In this document: in pieces, positions 54,946-63,912 of the stretch | Position numbering within the stretch: position 1 is the stretch's first letter | Layout of the letters: each line of letters begins with the position of its first letter | Assembly (NCBI RefSeq): GCF_015477605.1 | Contig: NZ_JADLQX010000007.1 | Span: 248,001-312,000 of the forward strand | DNA: 64,000 bases | Direction: 5' to 3' | Origin: Nocardia amamiensis | GTDB taxonomy: Bacteria > Actinomycetota > Actinomycetes > Mycobacteriales > Mycobacteriaceae | Position numbers and translations under genes: made by a program | The notes under the pieces: model-generated | The model's input: the letters and a program-made list of their open reading frames with translations, nothing else | Told to the model about the DNA's origin: nothing | Database searches by the model: none

Positions 54946-56646
54946 ATGCGGATTCGATCGACCCGAAGCCACACCCGCCCCCGGCCGGTGCGCTGGGCGG
55001 TTCCGCTCGTCGCGCTCGGGCTCGTGGTCGCTGGCTGCGGCGCGAACGGTGCCGAATCGGCGAAGGGGCTGTCCGACGCGCTCGGCACCACCAGCGACCT
55101 CAATCCGCGACACCCGGACGAGTTGCGCGAGGGCGGCAACCTGCGGCTGGCCACCACCTCGTTCCCGGCGAACTGGAACACGCTGTCGAACGATGGGCAC
55201 GAGGGCGAGATCGGCGACATCGAGCGGCCGTTGATGCCACGCTCGTTCAACACCGACGCCGCGGGGCAGCTCACCGTCAACAAGGACTACTTCACCGACG
55301 TCCAGCTGACCGGCACCGACCCGCAGCAGGTCACCTACACCATCAATCCGAAGGCCGTCTGGTCCGACGGCACCCCGATCACCTGGGAAGACATCCGCTC
55401 CCAGGCTTACGCGCTCAGCGGCGCCGACAAGCGCTTCCTGATCGCCATCACCAGCGGCTTCGATCGCGTGGAAAAGGTCGAGCGCGGCGTCGACGACCGG
55501 CAGGCGATCATCACCTTCAAGCAGCACTACGCGGAGTGGCGCGGCCAGTTCGCCGGGAACATGGCGCTGTTCCCGAAGTCGGTGACCGCGAACCCCGACT
55601 CGTTCAATCACAGCCTGGCCGACCACATGGGTCCCACCGCGGGCCCGTTCGTGGTCGAGTCCACCGATCGCACCCAGGGGCGCATCGTGCTGGCCCGCAA
55701 CCCGAACTGGTGGGGTGACAAGCCGAAGCTGGACACCATCACCTACAGCGTGCTCGACCGCGCGGCCTGGGTGGGCGCGCTGCAGAACAACGAACTCGAC
55801 GCCGTGCGGCTGAGCACGATCGACGACGTCAAGACCGTGCGCAGCACCGCAGGGCTGATCGTGCGCCGAGCGCCGGGCAATCGCTGGCGGCACATCACGT
55901 TCAACGGCGCTCCCGGTTCCATCCTCGCGGATCCGAAAGTGCGCGTGGCCATCTCCAAGGCCATCGACCGCCAGGGCATCGCCACCGCCACCCAGAACGG
56001 ACTGGTGGAGCACCCGAAACCGCTGAACAATCACGTCTTCCTGCAAGGACAGGAGGGCTACCGCGACAACAGCCTCGGCTACGACCCCGCGGCCGCGGCG
56101 AAGGAACTCGACGATCTGGGCTGGAAGCTGGTCGGCGACGTCCGCGAGAAGGACGGCCGCAAGCTGATCATTCGCGACGTCATGTACAACGACCCCACCT
56201 GGGTGCAGATCGCGCAGATCATCCAGCAGAACCTCGCCGCGATCGGCGTCGGGCTGGTGATCGACACCAAGCCGGGCGCGGGCTACTTCACCGACGTGAT
56301 CCAGCCCGGTGATTTCGACGCCGCCCAGTTCATCTTCTCCGGCGACGCGTTCCCCCTCAGCAGCCTCCCGCAGATCTACGCCTACCACCCCGACGACCTG
56401 CAGGGTAACTACGGACGCATAGGCTCGCCGGAACTGAACGCCCTGATCGACCGCACCCTGTCGGAGCTGGACCCGGCGAAGGCGATCGAGCTCGCCAACC
56501 AGGTCGACCGCGCGGTCTTCGAGGAGGGCCACTCGCTGCCGCTGACCCAGTCCGAAGGAAACTTCGGTCTCCGCGCCGACATCGCCAACTACGGGTCCCC
56601 CGGGCTCGCCTCATACGACTACACCAAGATCGGATTCGTAAAATGA
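54946..56646 (+). CDS. Family-5 substrate-binding lipoprotein (copy 1)
   Basis: This 566-residue extracellular binding protein has a signal peptide with a lipobox ending at Cys31 (LVVAGCG). The mature part begins with NLRLATTSFPANWNTLSNDG. It continues through FTDVQLTGTDPQQVTYTINP, WSDGTPITWEDI, RNPNWWGDKP and TFNGAPGSILADPKVR, all shared with copies 2 and 3. The ribosome site AGGAAGGA precedes ATG 54946. SBP family 5 typically binds peptides or nickel chelates. Copies 1 and 3 are the closest pair by eye. Confidence 0.93.
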   Translation: MRIRSTRSHTRPRPVRWAVPLVALGLVVAGCGANGAESAKGLSDALGTTSDLNPRHPDELREGGNLRLATTSFPANWNTLSNDGHEGEIGDIERPLMPRSFNTDAAGQLTVNKDYFTDVQLTGTDPQQVTYTINPKAVWSDGTPITWEDIRSQAYALSGADKRFLIAITSGFDRVEKVERGVDDRQAIITFKQHYAEWRGQFAGNMALFPKSVTANPDSFNHSLADHMGPTAGPFVVESTDRTQGRIVLARNPNWWGDKPKLDTITYSVLDRAAWVGALQNNELDAVRLSTIDDVKTVRSTAGLIVRRAPGNRWRHITFNGAPGSILADPKVRVAISKAIDRQGIATATQNGLVEHPKPLNNHVFLQGQEGYRDNSLGYDPAAAAKELDDLGWKLVGDVREKDGRKLIIRDVMYNDPTWVQIAQIIQQNLAAIGVGLVIDTKPGAGYFTDVIQPGDFDAAQFIFSGDAFPLSSLPQIYAYHPDDLQGNYGRIGSPELNALIDRTLSELDPAKAIELANQVDRAVFEEGHSLPLTQSEGNFGLRADIANYGSPGLASYDYTKIGFVK

Positions 56647-58343
56647 GATCGCTCCAGCCCACCCGGAATAGGCGGCGGATGCACGCGGTGACAGTTCGGA
56701 CGTTGGCCGCGGGCACGGCGCTCGCGCTGCTCCTGGTCGGCTGCGGCTCGGGCGACACGGCGGTGCAGACAGGTTCCAACGCGATCGGCTCCACCAACGA
56801 CATCAATCCCCGAGACCCGAGCGAACTACGCGACGGCGGTAACCTGCGCCTCGCCATCACCGCCTTCCCCGCGACGTTCAACTCGCACCACGTCGACTCC
56901 GACGGCGATGTCGCCGAGATGGTCGACTGGACGCTGCCGGGACCGATCACGGCTGACGCTGCCGGTGAGATAAAGACCGACCCCACCTTCTTCACCGAGG
57001 TCGAGCTGACCGGCACCAACCCGCAGAAGGTGCGCTACACCATCAACCCCAAGGCGGTCTGGTCCGACGGCAGCCCGATCACCTGGGAGGATCTGCGCTC
57101 CCAAGCGGAGGCACTGAGCGGCCGCAATACCGAGTACCGCGTCTCGGCGACCCAGGGCTACAGCCGAATCGCCACGGTCGAACGTGGCGTCGACGACCGT
57201 CAGGCCATCGTCACCTTCGCGCAGCACTACGCGGAGTGGCGCGGCCTGTTCGGCCAGCTGTATCCGAAGGAGTCGACCGCGACGCCACAGGCGTTCAACG
57301 AGCGCGACCGCAATACGCTGACCAAGTCGGCGGGGCCGTTCGTGATCAGCTCGGTGGATCGAGCGCAGCAGCGCATCGTGCTCAGTCGCAATCCGAACTG
57401 GTGGGGCGCGACACCCAAGCTGGATACCGTCACCTACAGCGTGCTCGACTACTCGGCCCGGCTCAACGCCCTGCAGAACAATGAGCTCGACGCCATCGAT
57501 GTCTCGGGCATCGAGGAGGTCAAGGCCGCGACCAATTCGCCCGGCATCATCGTGCGGCGCGCTTCGCGTCCGTACAACTCGCACATCACGTTCAACGGTG
57601 CGCCCGGTTCCATTCTCGCGGATCCGCGCCTGCGAGCGGCCATCGCGAAGGCCATCGACCGTCAGGGCATCGTCACCGCGTTGCAGAACGGGATCGTGGA
57701 GAACCCCAGACCGCTGAACAATCACATCTACCTCGACGGACAGAAGGGCTACCAGGACAACTCCGCGGTGATCGCCTACAACCCGGACGAGGCCGCCAAG
57801 ATGCTGGACGAGCTGGGCTGGAAGCTCAACGGTGAGGTCCGGGAGAAGGACGGACGTCAGCTGGTGATCCGGGACGTGATGTTCCAACAGGACACCTGGG
57901 TGCAGATGGCTCAGATCATGCAGCAGAATCTGGCGCGCGTCGGGGTCAAGCTGGTGATCGAAACCTATCCGGGCAACGGCCTCTTCACCGACGTGATCGA
58001 TCCTGGCAACTTCGACATCGCCCAATTCAGTTGGTCGCGGAGCATTTTCCCACTCGGCGCGCTGCCCCAGATCTACGCCTACGACCCGGCGAACCCGCTG
58101 AGCAACAAGGGACGGATCGGCTCGCCGGAATTGAACGCGCTGATCGAGCAGACCATCTCCGAGCTCGACCCCGAGAAAGCGATCGAGCTGGCGAACACGG
58201 CCGACCGGATGATCTTCGAGCTGGGACACTCGGTGCCGATCGCGCAGTCGGCAGGCAACGTGGCCGTTCGCGCGAACGTGGCGAATTTCGGCGCCTTCGG
58301 ACTGGCCTCCCCGAACTACCTCGAGGCAGGCTTCCTGAAGTGA
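56643..58343 (+). CDS. Family-5 substrate-binding lipoprotein (copy 2)
   Basis: This 566-residue paralogue has its lipobox at Cys34 (LLLVGCG). It shares the core motifs with copy 1 (WSDGSPITWEDL, RNPNWWGATPKLD, NNHIYLDGQKGYQDN), but the first ligand-facing segment differs most: SLSND in the others reads FNSHHVDSDGDV here, and the loop SGRNTEYRVSATQGYSR is unique. That suggests altered specificity. The ATG overlaps the stop of copy 1 (ATGA). The shared transporter would then serve several ligands. Confidence 0.93.
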   Translation: MRSLQPTRNRRRMHAVTVRTLAAGTALALLLVGCGSGDTAVQTGSNAIGSTNDINPRDPSELRDGGNLRLAITAFPATFNSHHVDSDGDVAEMVDWTLPGPITADAAGEIKTDPTFFTEVELTGTNPQKVRYTINPKAVWSDGSPITWEDLRSQAEALSGRNTEYRVSATQGYSRIATVERGVDDRQAIVTFAQHYAEWRGLFGQLYPKESTATPQAFNERDRNTLTKSAGPFVISSVDRAQQRIVLSRNPNWWGATPKLDTVTYSVLDYSARLNALQNNELDAIDVSGIEEVKAATNSPGIIVRRASRPYNSHITFNGAPGSILADPRLRAAIAKAIDRQGIVTALQNGIVENPRPLNNHIYLDGQKGYQDNSAVIAYNPDEAAKMLDELGWKLNGEVREKDGRQLVIRDVMFQQDTWVQMAQIMQQNLARVGVKLVIETYPGNGLFTDVIDPGNFDIAQFSWSRSIFPLGALPQIYAYDPANPLSNKGRIGSPELNALIEQTISELDPEKAIELANTADRMIFELGHSVPIAQSAGNVAVRANVANFGAFGLASPNYLEAGFLK

Positions 58344-58383
58344 GGCCGTTCGGTAGGAGGCAACGAACAGGAAGGAGCGAACC

Positions 58384-60063
58384 ATGCGGATTCGTTCACT
58401 GACGACACGACTGGCGATCGCCGCTGTCGCGATCGGATTGGTGGCCTCCGGGTGTAGTTCGGACGACGAGGGCGCGCCCGCAGGCTCGGCCGCCGAGCTC
58501 GGCACCACCAACGACATCAACCCGCACGATGTCAGCGAGCTACGCGACGGCGGCAACCTGCGCTTGGCGATCTCGGCGTTCCCCGCGAACTGGAACAGCT
58601 TGTCCAACGACGGGAACGACGCGGAGACCGGCGCGCTAGAGCGGCCGATGATGCCGCGCGCCTTCCGGACCAACGCGGCGGGTGAGCTTTCGGTCAACAC
58701 CGACTACTTCACCGACGTCCAGCTGACGAACACCAACCCGCAGCAGGTGACGTACACCATCAATCCCAAGGCCGTGTGGTCCGACGGCACCCCGATCACC
58801 TGGGAAGACATCCAGTCGCAGGCCAACGCGCTCAGCGGCGCGGACAAGGCGTTCCTGATCGCCAACAACAGCGGCTTCGATCGGGTCGAGAAGGTCGAAC
58901 GCGGCGTCGACGACCGGCAGGCGATCATCACGTTCAAGCAGCACTACGCCGAATGGCGCGGACAGTTCGCGGGCAACACCTTCCTGTTCCCCAAGTCCGT
59001 CACCGCCACCCCCGAGGCGTTCAACAAGAGCCTCGTCGACGGCATCGTGCTGACCGCGGGACCGTTCCTCGTCCAGTCCACCGACCGGGCGCAGGGGCGG
59101 ATCGTGCTCGGCCGCAATCCCAAGTGGTGGGGCGACACCCCCAAGCTCGACACGATCACCTTCAGCGTGCTCGATTCCTCGGCTCAACTGCCCGCGTTGC
59201 AGAACAACGAGATCGACGCCGTCGGTCTCGGCACCCGGGACGAACTGAGGACCGCGCGTAACACACAGGGCATCGCCATCCGCCGCGCGCCCGGCAACAG
59301 CTGGAATCACTTCACGTTCAACGGCGCCCCCGGCTCGATCCTCGCGGACCCCAAGTTGCGCGTGGCGATCTCGAAGGCGATCGACCGCAACGGCATCGTG
59401 ACGGCCATCCAGAACGGCCTGGTAGAGAACCCGAAACCGCTGAACAACCACATCTACATCCAGGGGCAGAAGGGATACCAGGACAACAGCCTCGGCTTCG
59501 ACCCGGCTGCCACGGCCAAGGAGCTCGACGATCTGGGCTGGAAACTGGTCGGTGACGTCCGCGAGAAGGACGGGCGCAAACTGGAGATCCGCGACGTCAT
59601 GTACCAGGACGACACCTGGGTGCAGATCGCGCAGATCATCCAGCAGAACCTGGCCGCGGTCGGCGTCAAACTCAACATCGAGACCAAGCCGGGCAAGGGC
59701 TTCTTCACCGACGTGATCCAGCCGGGCAACTTCGACGTCGCGCAGTGGACCTGGGTGGGTGACCCGTTCCCGCTGGGCAGCCTCAACCAGATCTACGGCT
59801 ACAACCCCGACGACCTGCAGGGCAACTACGGCCGCATCGGCTCGCCGGAACTGAACGCGCTGATCGAGCAGACGGTGTCCGAGCTCGACCCGGAGAAGGC
59901 GATCGAGCTGGCGAACCAAGTGGATCGCAAAGTATTCGAGGAGGGCCACTCGCTGCCGCTGATGCAGTCGGCGGGCAATGTCGGGGTGCGGGCCGACTTG
60001 GCGAATTACGGCGCCGCCGGACTCGCGTCCCTGGACTACACGAAAATCGGTTTCTTGAAGTGA
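58384..60063 (+). CDS. Family-5 substrate-binding lipoprotein (copy 3)
   Basis: This 559-residue paralogue has its lipobox at Cys24 (LVASGCSSD). It is nearly colinear with copy 1: FPANWNSLSNDGN, FTDVQLTNTNPQQVTYTINP, WSDGTPITWEDIQ, RNPKWWGDTPKLD. There are 40 bp between copy 2 and this start, with GGAAGGAG as ribosome site. The three copies arose by tandem duplication, with copy 2 diverging most. Confidence 0.93.
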   Translation: MRIRSLTTRLAIAAVAIGLVASGCSSDDEGAPAGSAAELGTTNDINPHDVSELRDGGNLRLAISAFPANWNSLSNDGNDAETGALERPMMPRAFRTNAAGELSVNTDYFTDVQLTNTNPQQVTYTINPKAVWSDGTPITWEDIQSQANALSGADKAFLIANNSGFDRVEKVERGVDDRQAIITFKQHYAEWRGQFAGNTFLFPKSVTATPEAFNKSLVDGIVLTAGPFLVQSTDRAQGRIVLGRNPKWWGDTPKLDTITFSVLDSSAQLPALQNNEIDAVGLGTRDELRTARNTQGIAIRRAPGNSWNHFTFNGAPGSILADPKLRVAISKAIDRNGIVTAIQNGLVENPKPLNNHIYIQGQKGYQDNSLGFDPAATAKELDDLGWKLVGDVREKDGRKLEIRDVMYQDDTWVQIAQIIQQNLAAVGVKLNIETKPGKGFFTDVIQPGNFDVAQWTWVGDPFPLGSLNQIYGYNPDDLQGNYGRIGSPELNALIEQTVSELDPEKAIELANQVDRKVFEEGHSLPLMQSAGNVGVRADLANYGAAGLASLDYTKIGFLK

Positions 60064-60722
60064 GTTTCGGATCGGGCCACCCGCTGGCCTATCCGCTCAC
60101 GGTGACGATCGGCGCCCTCGCGGTCTGTGCCGCCTGGGCGCCGTTCGGCACTCTGGATCAGATGGCGGCGATCGCGGCGGTCGTGCTCGGCATTCTCGGG
60201 TACACGGGGTATCGACTCGGCGTCGCGTATGGCCTCTTTCCGTTCCGGCGTTCGGGTTCCGCGCGGACCGTGCGGGTCACTCGCGTCCGCCAACAACACC
60301 GCTTGATCAGCCGTTCCTGGTTGCAGGTCGGCGGAACAGGTGGTCCCCGCTGGCTTCCGGTCTACTTCGACCCCGTGCTGACCACCCTCACCGAAACCGA
60401 GGCCGAGGTGACCGACCGCACGATTCACCTCGCTGGAAGACGCCTCTACCCCTCCGGGCGCATCCGCGACGTCGAACCTCCGGGCCGATTGGTCGACAAC
60501 CCCAGCCGCCCCGACCCCGACGCACCCACCCATACCGCGGCGGCTGGCCGTCTGCGCCGCCGCCTCCTGCTCGACGCCCAATCCACCGTCGCCGCTCCCT
60601 TCGCGGCCCTGCTGTGGGTCTACATCGACGGCGGCGGCCTGCCCGGCTTCCTGGCCGCCACCACCATTGCCGCCGCCGCTACCGTCTGGCTCTCCGCGAT
60701 CCGCGGCTCCGACCCCACCTGA
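60060..60722 (+). CDS. Small predicted membrane protein at the end of the ABC operon
   Basis: This is a 220-residue protein of unknown family. Two helices lie in the first ~55 residues and two in the last ~35; a basic, soluble middle section has GGPRWLPVYFDPVLTTLT. It starts with GTG overlapping the stop of copy 3 (GTGA), so translation is coupled to the binding protein. A role with the transporter is inferred only from this coupling. It is convergent with the DUF6463-like gene, with 16 bp between the ends. Confidence 0.75.
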   Translation: MSFGSGHPLAYPLTVTIGALAVCAAWAPFGTLDQMAAIAAVVLGILGYTGYRLGVAYGLFPFRRSGSARTVRVTRVRQQHRLISRSWLQVGGTGGPRWLPVYFDPVLTTLTETEAEVTDRTIHLAGRRLYPSGRIRDVEPPGRLVDNPSRPDPDAPTHTAAAGRLRRRLLLDAQSTVAAPFAALLWVYIDGGGLPGFLAATTIAAAATVWLSAIRGSDPT

Positions 60723-60738
60723 ATCGCAGCCGCACGGG

Positions 60739-61194
60739 TTACACCGCGTCCAGCTGCGGATCTCGGGCTGCTCCTGACCGCTCTTCCTTCCGCGCTGCCA
60801 AGACGATGAGTACCCCGGGGATGATCCCGACGAAGAACGGGGAAGGCACAAGAAGGACGCCACCCAACACACACCACGCGGCGATGCCCCAGCCGATTCC
60901 GGCGGGCACAGCCACCCCGCGTGCAGCGAGGTGCCAGGTCAGCACGCCCAAGAGAATCAGCGGCACGGCGAAGCTTCCCGGACCGCCCCAGAAGGTGAGC
61001 TTGCTCTGCAGCGACTCCACCGTCGGGGCGGCGTCTCCGTCGGTGAGCGTGAGCGGCACGGCTGCCCATACCCCCAGGTCCACCCAGCTGGTGATCTCAT
61101 CCCAAGCGGCGAGCGCCAGCAAGATCAGATGCCCTGTTCCGAGCACGAGCATGATCCCGCTCGCCCAGCGGAGCAACCGCGCTCTGGAGTTCAT
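60739..61194 (-). CDS. DUF6463-like four-helix membrane protein
   Basis: This 151-residue protein has four hydrophobic segments: IMLVLGTGHLILLALAAW, GSFAVPLILLGVLTWHLA, GWGIAAWCVLGGVLL and VGIIPGVLIVLAA. The first helix with GTGHL and a following acidic loop resembles DUF6463 proteins as I recall them; the function is unknown. The start ATG 61194 overlaps the DUF2867 stop by 4 bp. The two genes form a small operon read away from the palindromic sites at 61826-61864. Confidence 0.7.
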   Translation of the reverse strand: MNSRARLLRWASGIMLVLGTGHLILLALAAWDEITSWVDLGVWAAVPLTLTDGDAAPTVESLQSKLTFWGGPGSFAVPLILLGVLTWHLAARGVAVPAGIGWGIAAWCVLGGVLLVPSPFFVGIIPGVLIVLAARKEERSGAARDPQLDAV

Positions 61195-61811
61195 CGCGAC
61201 CTTCCTTCTTCGTACTGTGCCAAGGCATCGTTGCGGTCTCGCCAGGCGCTTTCCCATCGCCGGGTCAGGGCAGGGTAGACGACGAGGTATCGAAAAGGCT
61301 TGATGGCGGCCATATAGAGCCGCCCGAACAAACCGTTGGGCTTGACCAGGACGGCCATCCGCAGCTCATAGTCGCCATCCGCTCCTCGAACCCAGCCGAG
61401 ATGCATCACGGTGTGCACGGTCTTGTTCGCCAGCTCGCGAGCGGATTCCATATCGAGCTCGTAAACCGCTTTGAGCGGCATGTTCTCGTTGTCCATTCCG
61501 CGGGGAGCGTCGCGCATGTCGGCGGGCAGGCGGTCGCGAAGCGAGGCAACCCGCGTACCGACGCCCGCTGATGGCTTGTCCCAGCCGAGGAGTGCGCCGA
61601 GCTTCCAGCGAACGGCGAACAAGAACCGCACTGGCCAGGGCTGCTTCGCCGGTCCGCCGGCAGCTTGCAGCGCCGCGACCATCGTCGGGAAGTCGTCCGG
61701 CCCGGCTCCCGGCGTGCGGTACGACCACACGTCCTCGACCTCGAAGTCCTTCGTGAATTCGTGGATGCGCCACGGTTGATCGGTGTAGGTGGTCGTTGCG
61801 AGTCGCGCCAC
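61191..61811 (-). CDS. DUF2867-family protein
   Basis: This 206-residue soluble protein matches the DUF2867 pattern: EFTKDFEVEDVWSYRTPGAG at the start, ARELANKTVHTVMHLGWV in the middle, and PNGLFGRLYMAAIKPFRYLVV near the end. The family is often fused to or found near oxidoreductases; its own chemistry is unknown. The start GTG 61811 has GGAGG 7 nt upstream. Its product is translationally coupled to the membrane protein. Two related palindromes upstream suggest repression by a regulator not encoded nearby. Confidence 0.85.
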   Translation of the reverse strand: MARLATTTYTDQPWRIHEFTKDFEVEDVWSYRTPGAGPDDFPTMVAALQAAGGPAKQPWPVRFLFAVRWKLGALLGWDKPSAGVGTRVASLRDRLPADMRDAPRGMDNENMPLKAVYELDMESARELANKTVHTVMHLGWVRGADGDYELRMAVLVKPNGLFGRLYMAAIKPFRYLVVYPALTRRWESAWRDRNDALAQYEEGRSR

Positions 61812-61825
61812 GGTTCGCCTCCATT

Positions 61826-61864
61826 TATACGGCACCGTATAGATCATCTGTACGGTACCGAATA
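61826..61864 (-). promoter_or_regulatory. Two related palindromic operators upstream of DUF2867 gene
   Basis: TATACGG-CA-CCGTATA (61826-61841) is a 7-bp-arm palindrome. TGTACGGTACCGAATA (61849-61864) is a degenerate second copy, centre to centre 23 bp away. The first is 15 bp ahead of the GTG start. The form fits a TetR/AcrR-type operator. Confidence 0.7.
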
Positions 61865-61997
61865 AATGCACCGCACTCAATGGGTAGGCGACGCCTCTGC
61901 ACCACGAGGGCTCAGGCCGCACCGAAGGCCCTGATGGCCTGGGTAGCCAACACGCGTCAGACTCGGATCTCGCACCGTCGACGCGCAGATATCGAAT

Positions 61998-62008
61998 TGG
62001 TCTGACCA
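61998..62008 (+). promoter_or_regulatory. FadR/FCD-type operator TGGTCTGACCA
   Basis: This 11-bp odd-centred palindrome matches the TNGTCNGACNA consensus of GntR/FadR-FCD regulators. A partial second copy (TTGACCTCCTGACCAA) follows within 15 bp. It lies 36 bp before the GntR gene start, fitting autoregulation. Confidence 0.7.
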
Positions 62009-62044
62009 CTTGACCTCCTGACCAACGGAGAGCACAGTAGACGC

Positions 62045-62767
62045 ATGGCGTTGCAACCTGTGGTCAAGCGGTCGGTGTCGGCGGACGTGTTCGAGCAGAT
62101 CGCGGCGGATGTGCTCAGTGGGGAGCTGGCGCCAGGGGCGACCCTGCCCAGCGAGCGGCAGTTGGCGGAGGCACTGGGGGTTTCGCGACCCGCGGTGCGG
62201 GAGGCGCTGCAGCGGCTCGCGGCGGCCGGGCTGGTGTCCGTGCGTCAAGGGGACGCGACCACCGTGCTGAACTACCGGCGCGGGGCCGGGCTCGAGGTCC
62301 TGCCCAGGTTGCTGGTACAAGCCGGGGAACTGGACCCCGCGGTTGCGCGCAGCATTCTGGAGGCACGGCTGCACAACGGCCCCAAGGTGGCGGAACTAGC
62401 CGCACGCCGAGTCGGCGCGACCGGCGCCGAGGAGATCCGCGCGCTGCTCCATGCCTCCGTCGAAGCACTTGCGGCCGAACGGGATCCGATCTCCCAGCAA
62501 CGGCATGCGATGGAGTTCTGGGATCACGTCGTGGACGCGGCCGATTCCATCGTGTTCCGGCTGATGTTCAACATGTTGCGCGCCGCCTATGAACCGGCGC
62601 TCGCGGCGCTGGCCCCGATCATGTCCGCCGAGGTGGGCAACGTCGAGGGATACCGCGAACTGGCCGCCGCCATCGTGGCGGGCAGGCCACAGAAGGCCGC
62701 CACGACCGCTCGGGCGCTGCTCGAGCCGGCGACCACCGCTCTGATCGAGGTCCTCGGCGGACCCTGA
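62045..62767 (+). CDS. GntR-family regulator, FadR/FCD subfamily
   Basis: This 240-residue regulator has a winged helix (~residues 12-75): [39 protein letters not shown]-terminal all-helical FCD domain carries the Asp/His-type ligand site region ([33 protein letters not shown]). FCD regulators respond to acyl-CoA, organic acids or sugar acids. A matching operator lies just upstream, and a fatty acid hydroxylase gene follows 23 bp downstream on the same strand. Lipid-responsive control of that enzyme is likely. The start is ATG 62045. Confidence 0.92.
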   Translation: MALQPVVKRSVSADVFEQIAADVLSGELAPGATLPSERQLAEALGVSRPAVREALQRLAAAGLVSVRQGDATTVLNYRRGAGLEVLPRLLVQAGELDPAVARSILEARLHNGPKVAELAARRVGATGAEEIRALLHASVEALAAERDPISQQRHAMEFWDHVVDAADSIVFRLMFNMLRAAYEPALAALAPIMSAEVGNVEGYRELAAAIVAGRPQKAATTARALLEPATTALIEVLGGP

Positions 62768-62790
62768 TCACGCATCACCTAGGAACAACC

Positions 62791-63504
62791 ATGACGAAAT
62801 CCAAGGCAGAACCGGATACGGTCGAGGCGCACGCACGCGCGAAGGTCCGCCGGGACGAGCGGGCATTACGCCGCGGACTGACACTCGGCCGAGCGTTCGG
62901 TGAATTCCTCCGGCACCCCTCGCCGTGGATGATCGCGACCACGCTGGTGGGCGCGGTGATCGGCCGGGTCGTCGTCGGCGACTGGCAAACTTCCGATCTG
63001 CTCGTGCCCGCTGTGATGCTGGCATTCTTCCCGGTATTCGAGTGGATCGTGCACGTCACCGTATTGCATTGGCGCCCGCGGCGGCTCGGCCCCATCGCTC
63101 TCGACAGCGAGCTGGCCCGCAAACACCGCGAGCACCATGTCGATCCGCGCAACATACCGCTGATCTTCATCCCGACGAAGACGCTGTCCGCGCTGATCGT
63201 CGTGCTGATCGCCTCGGCCGCCTTCGCCTTCCCGCGTCTCGGCCTCGGCTTGACCTTCCTGATCACCATCACACTGCTCGGCCTCGGCTACGAGTGGACG
63301 CACTATCTGGTCCACACCGACTACAAGCCGAAAGGCTCGCTCTACCGCGCGGTCTGGCGCAACCACCGCCACCACCACTACAAGAACGAGCACTACTGGT
63401 TCACGGTCACCACCTCCGGTACCGCCGACCGCCTCTTCGGCACCTACCCCGACCCGGCCAGTACCGAGACCTCCCCAACCGCCCGCAACCTGCACTCGGC
63501 CTGA
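62791..63504 (+). CDS. Fatty acid hydroxylase / sterol desaturase superfamily protein
   Basis: This 237-residue membrane di-iron enzyme has four or five hydrophobic segments and the His clusters of the superfamily: HVTVLH, HREHH, EWTHYLVH and HRHHHYKNEH. Relatives hydroxylate or desaturate lipids, carotenoids or sterols. The order of His boxes fits the fatty acid 2-hydroxylase and carotenoid hydroxylase branches, but the substrate is not decidable. It is cotranscribed with the GntR/FCD regulator. A terminator follows. Confidence 0.9.
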   Translation: MTKSKAEPDTVEAHARAKVRRDERALRRGLTLGRAFGEFLRHPSPWMIATTLVGAVIGRVVVGDWQTSDLLVPAVMLAFFPVFEWIVHVTVLHWRPRRLGPIALDSELARKHREHHVDPRNIPLIFIPTKTLSALIVVLIASAAFAFPRLGLGLTFLITITLLGLGYEWTHYLVHTDYKPKGSLYRAVWRNHRHHHYKNEHYWFTVTTSGTADRLFGTYPDPASTETSPTARNLHSA

Positions 63505-63554
63505 CCCTGGTGGCTGCTGTCCTGCGAAATACCGGGACGGCAGCGGTCCACCCG

Positions 63555-63584
63555 GCCCGGTCCGCACGAACTCGCGGACCGGGC
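63555..63584 (+). terminator. Intrinsic terminator after the fatty acid hydroxylase gene
   Basis: GCCCGGTCCGC pairs with GCGGACCGGGC around an 8-nt loop and is followed by TTTGTC. It isolates the GntR-hydroxylase unit from the copper locus. Confidence 0.75.
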
Positions 63585-63608
63585 TTTGTCATGTGTGCGA
63601 GACCACTC

Positions 63609-63639
63609 TTGACGGATAAATACCCTAGGGGGGTATGGT
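63609..63639 (+). promoter_or_regulatory. Copper-locus promoter with CsoR-type operator
   Basis: ATACCC-TAGGG-GGGTAT (63620-63636) is the CsoR box pattern of actinobacteria. It sits between TTGACG (63609-63614) and TATGGT (63634-63639), so a bound repressor would cover the promoter. The regulator gene itself is not in the window. Confidence 0.8.
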
Positions 63640-63679
63640 AGACGCATAAGCACGAAGCACCCCGAAGAGGAGATCGACC

Positions 63680-63892
63680 ATGAGCACCGCCACCACCACC
63701 GTGACCGTCACCGGCATGACCTGCGGTGGCTGCGCCGCCCGGGTCCGGGACGAGATCGGCCGCGTCTCCGGCGTCAGCTCCGTCGCCGTCGACATCGCCA
63801 GCGGCGAGGTGACCGTGGCGAGCACGGGCCCGGTCGAGCGCGCCGAACTCGCCGCCGCGGTGGTCCGCGCGGGCTACGCGGTCGCCGACTGA
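63680..63892 (+). CDS. CopZ-like heavy-metal-associated (HMA) chaperone
   Basis: This 70-residue ferredoxin-like HMA domain has its Cu(I)-binding motif at residues 13-18 (MTCGGC), as in copper chaperones. It is predicted to pass Cu(I) to a P1B-type ATPase. The ribosome site AGGAG lies 9 nt before ATG 63680. A CsoR-type operator lies upstream, so it should be induced by copper. Confidence 0.92.
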   Translation: MSTATTTVTVTGMTCGGCAARVRDEIGRVSGVSSVAVDIASGEVTVASTGPVERAELAAAVVRAGYAVAD

Positions 63893-63912
63893 GCACCGAA
63901 CGGAGCACACCG

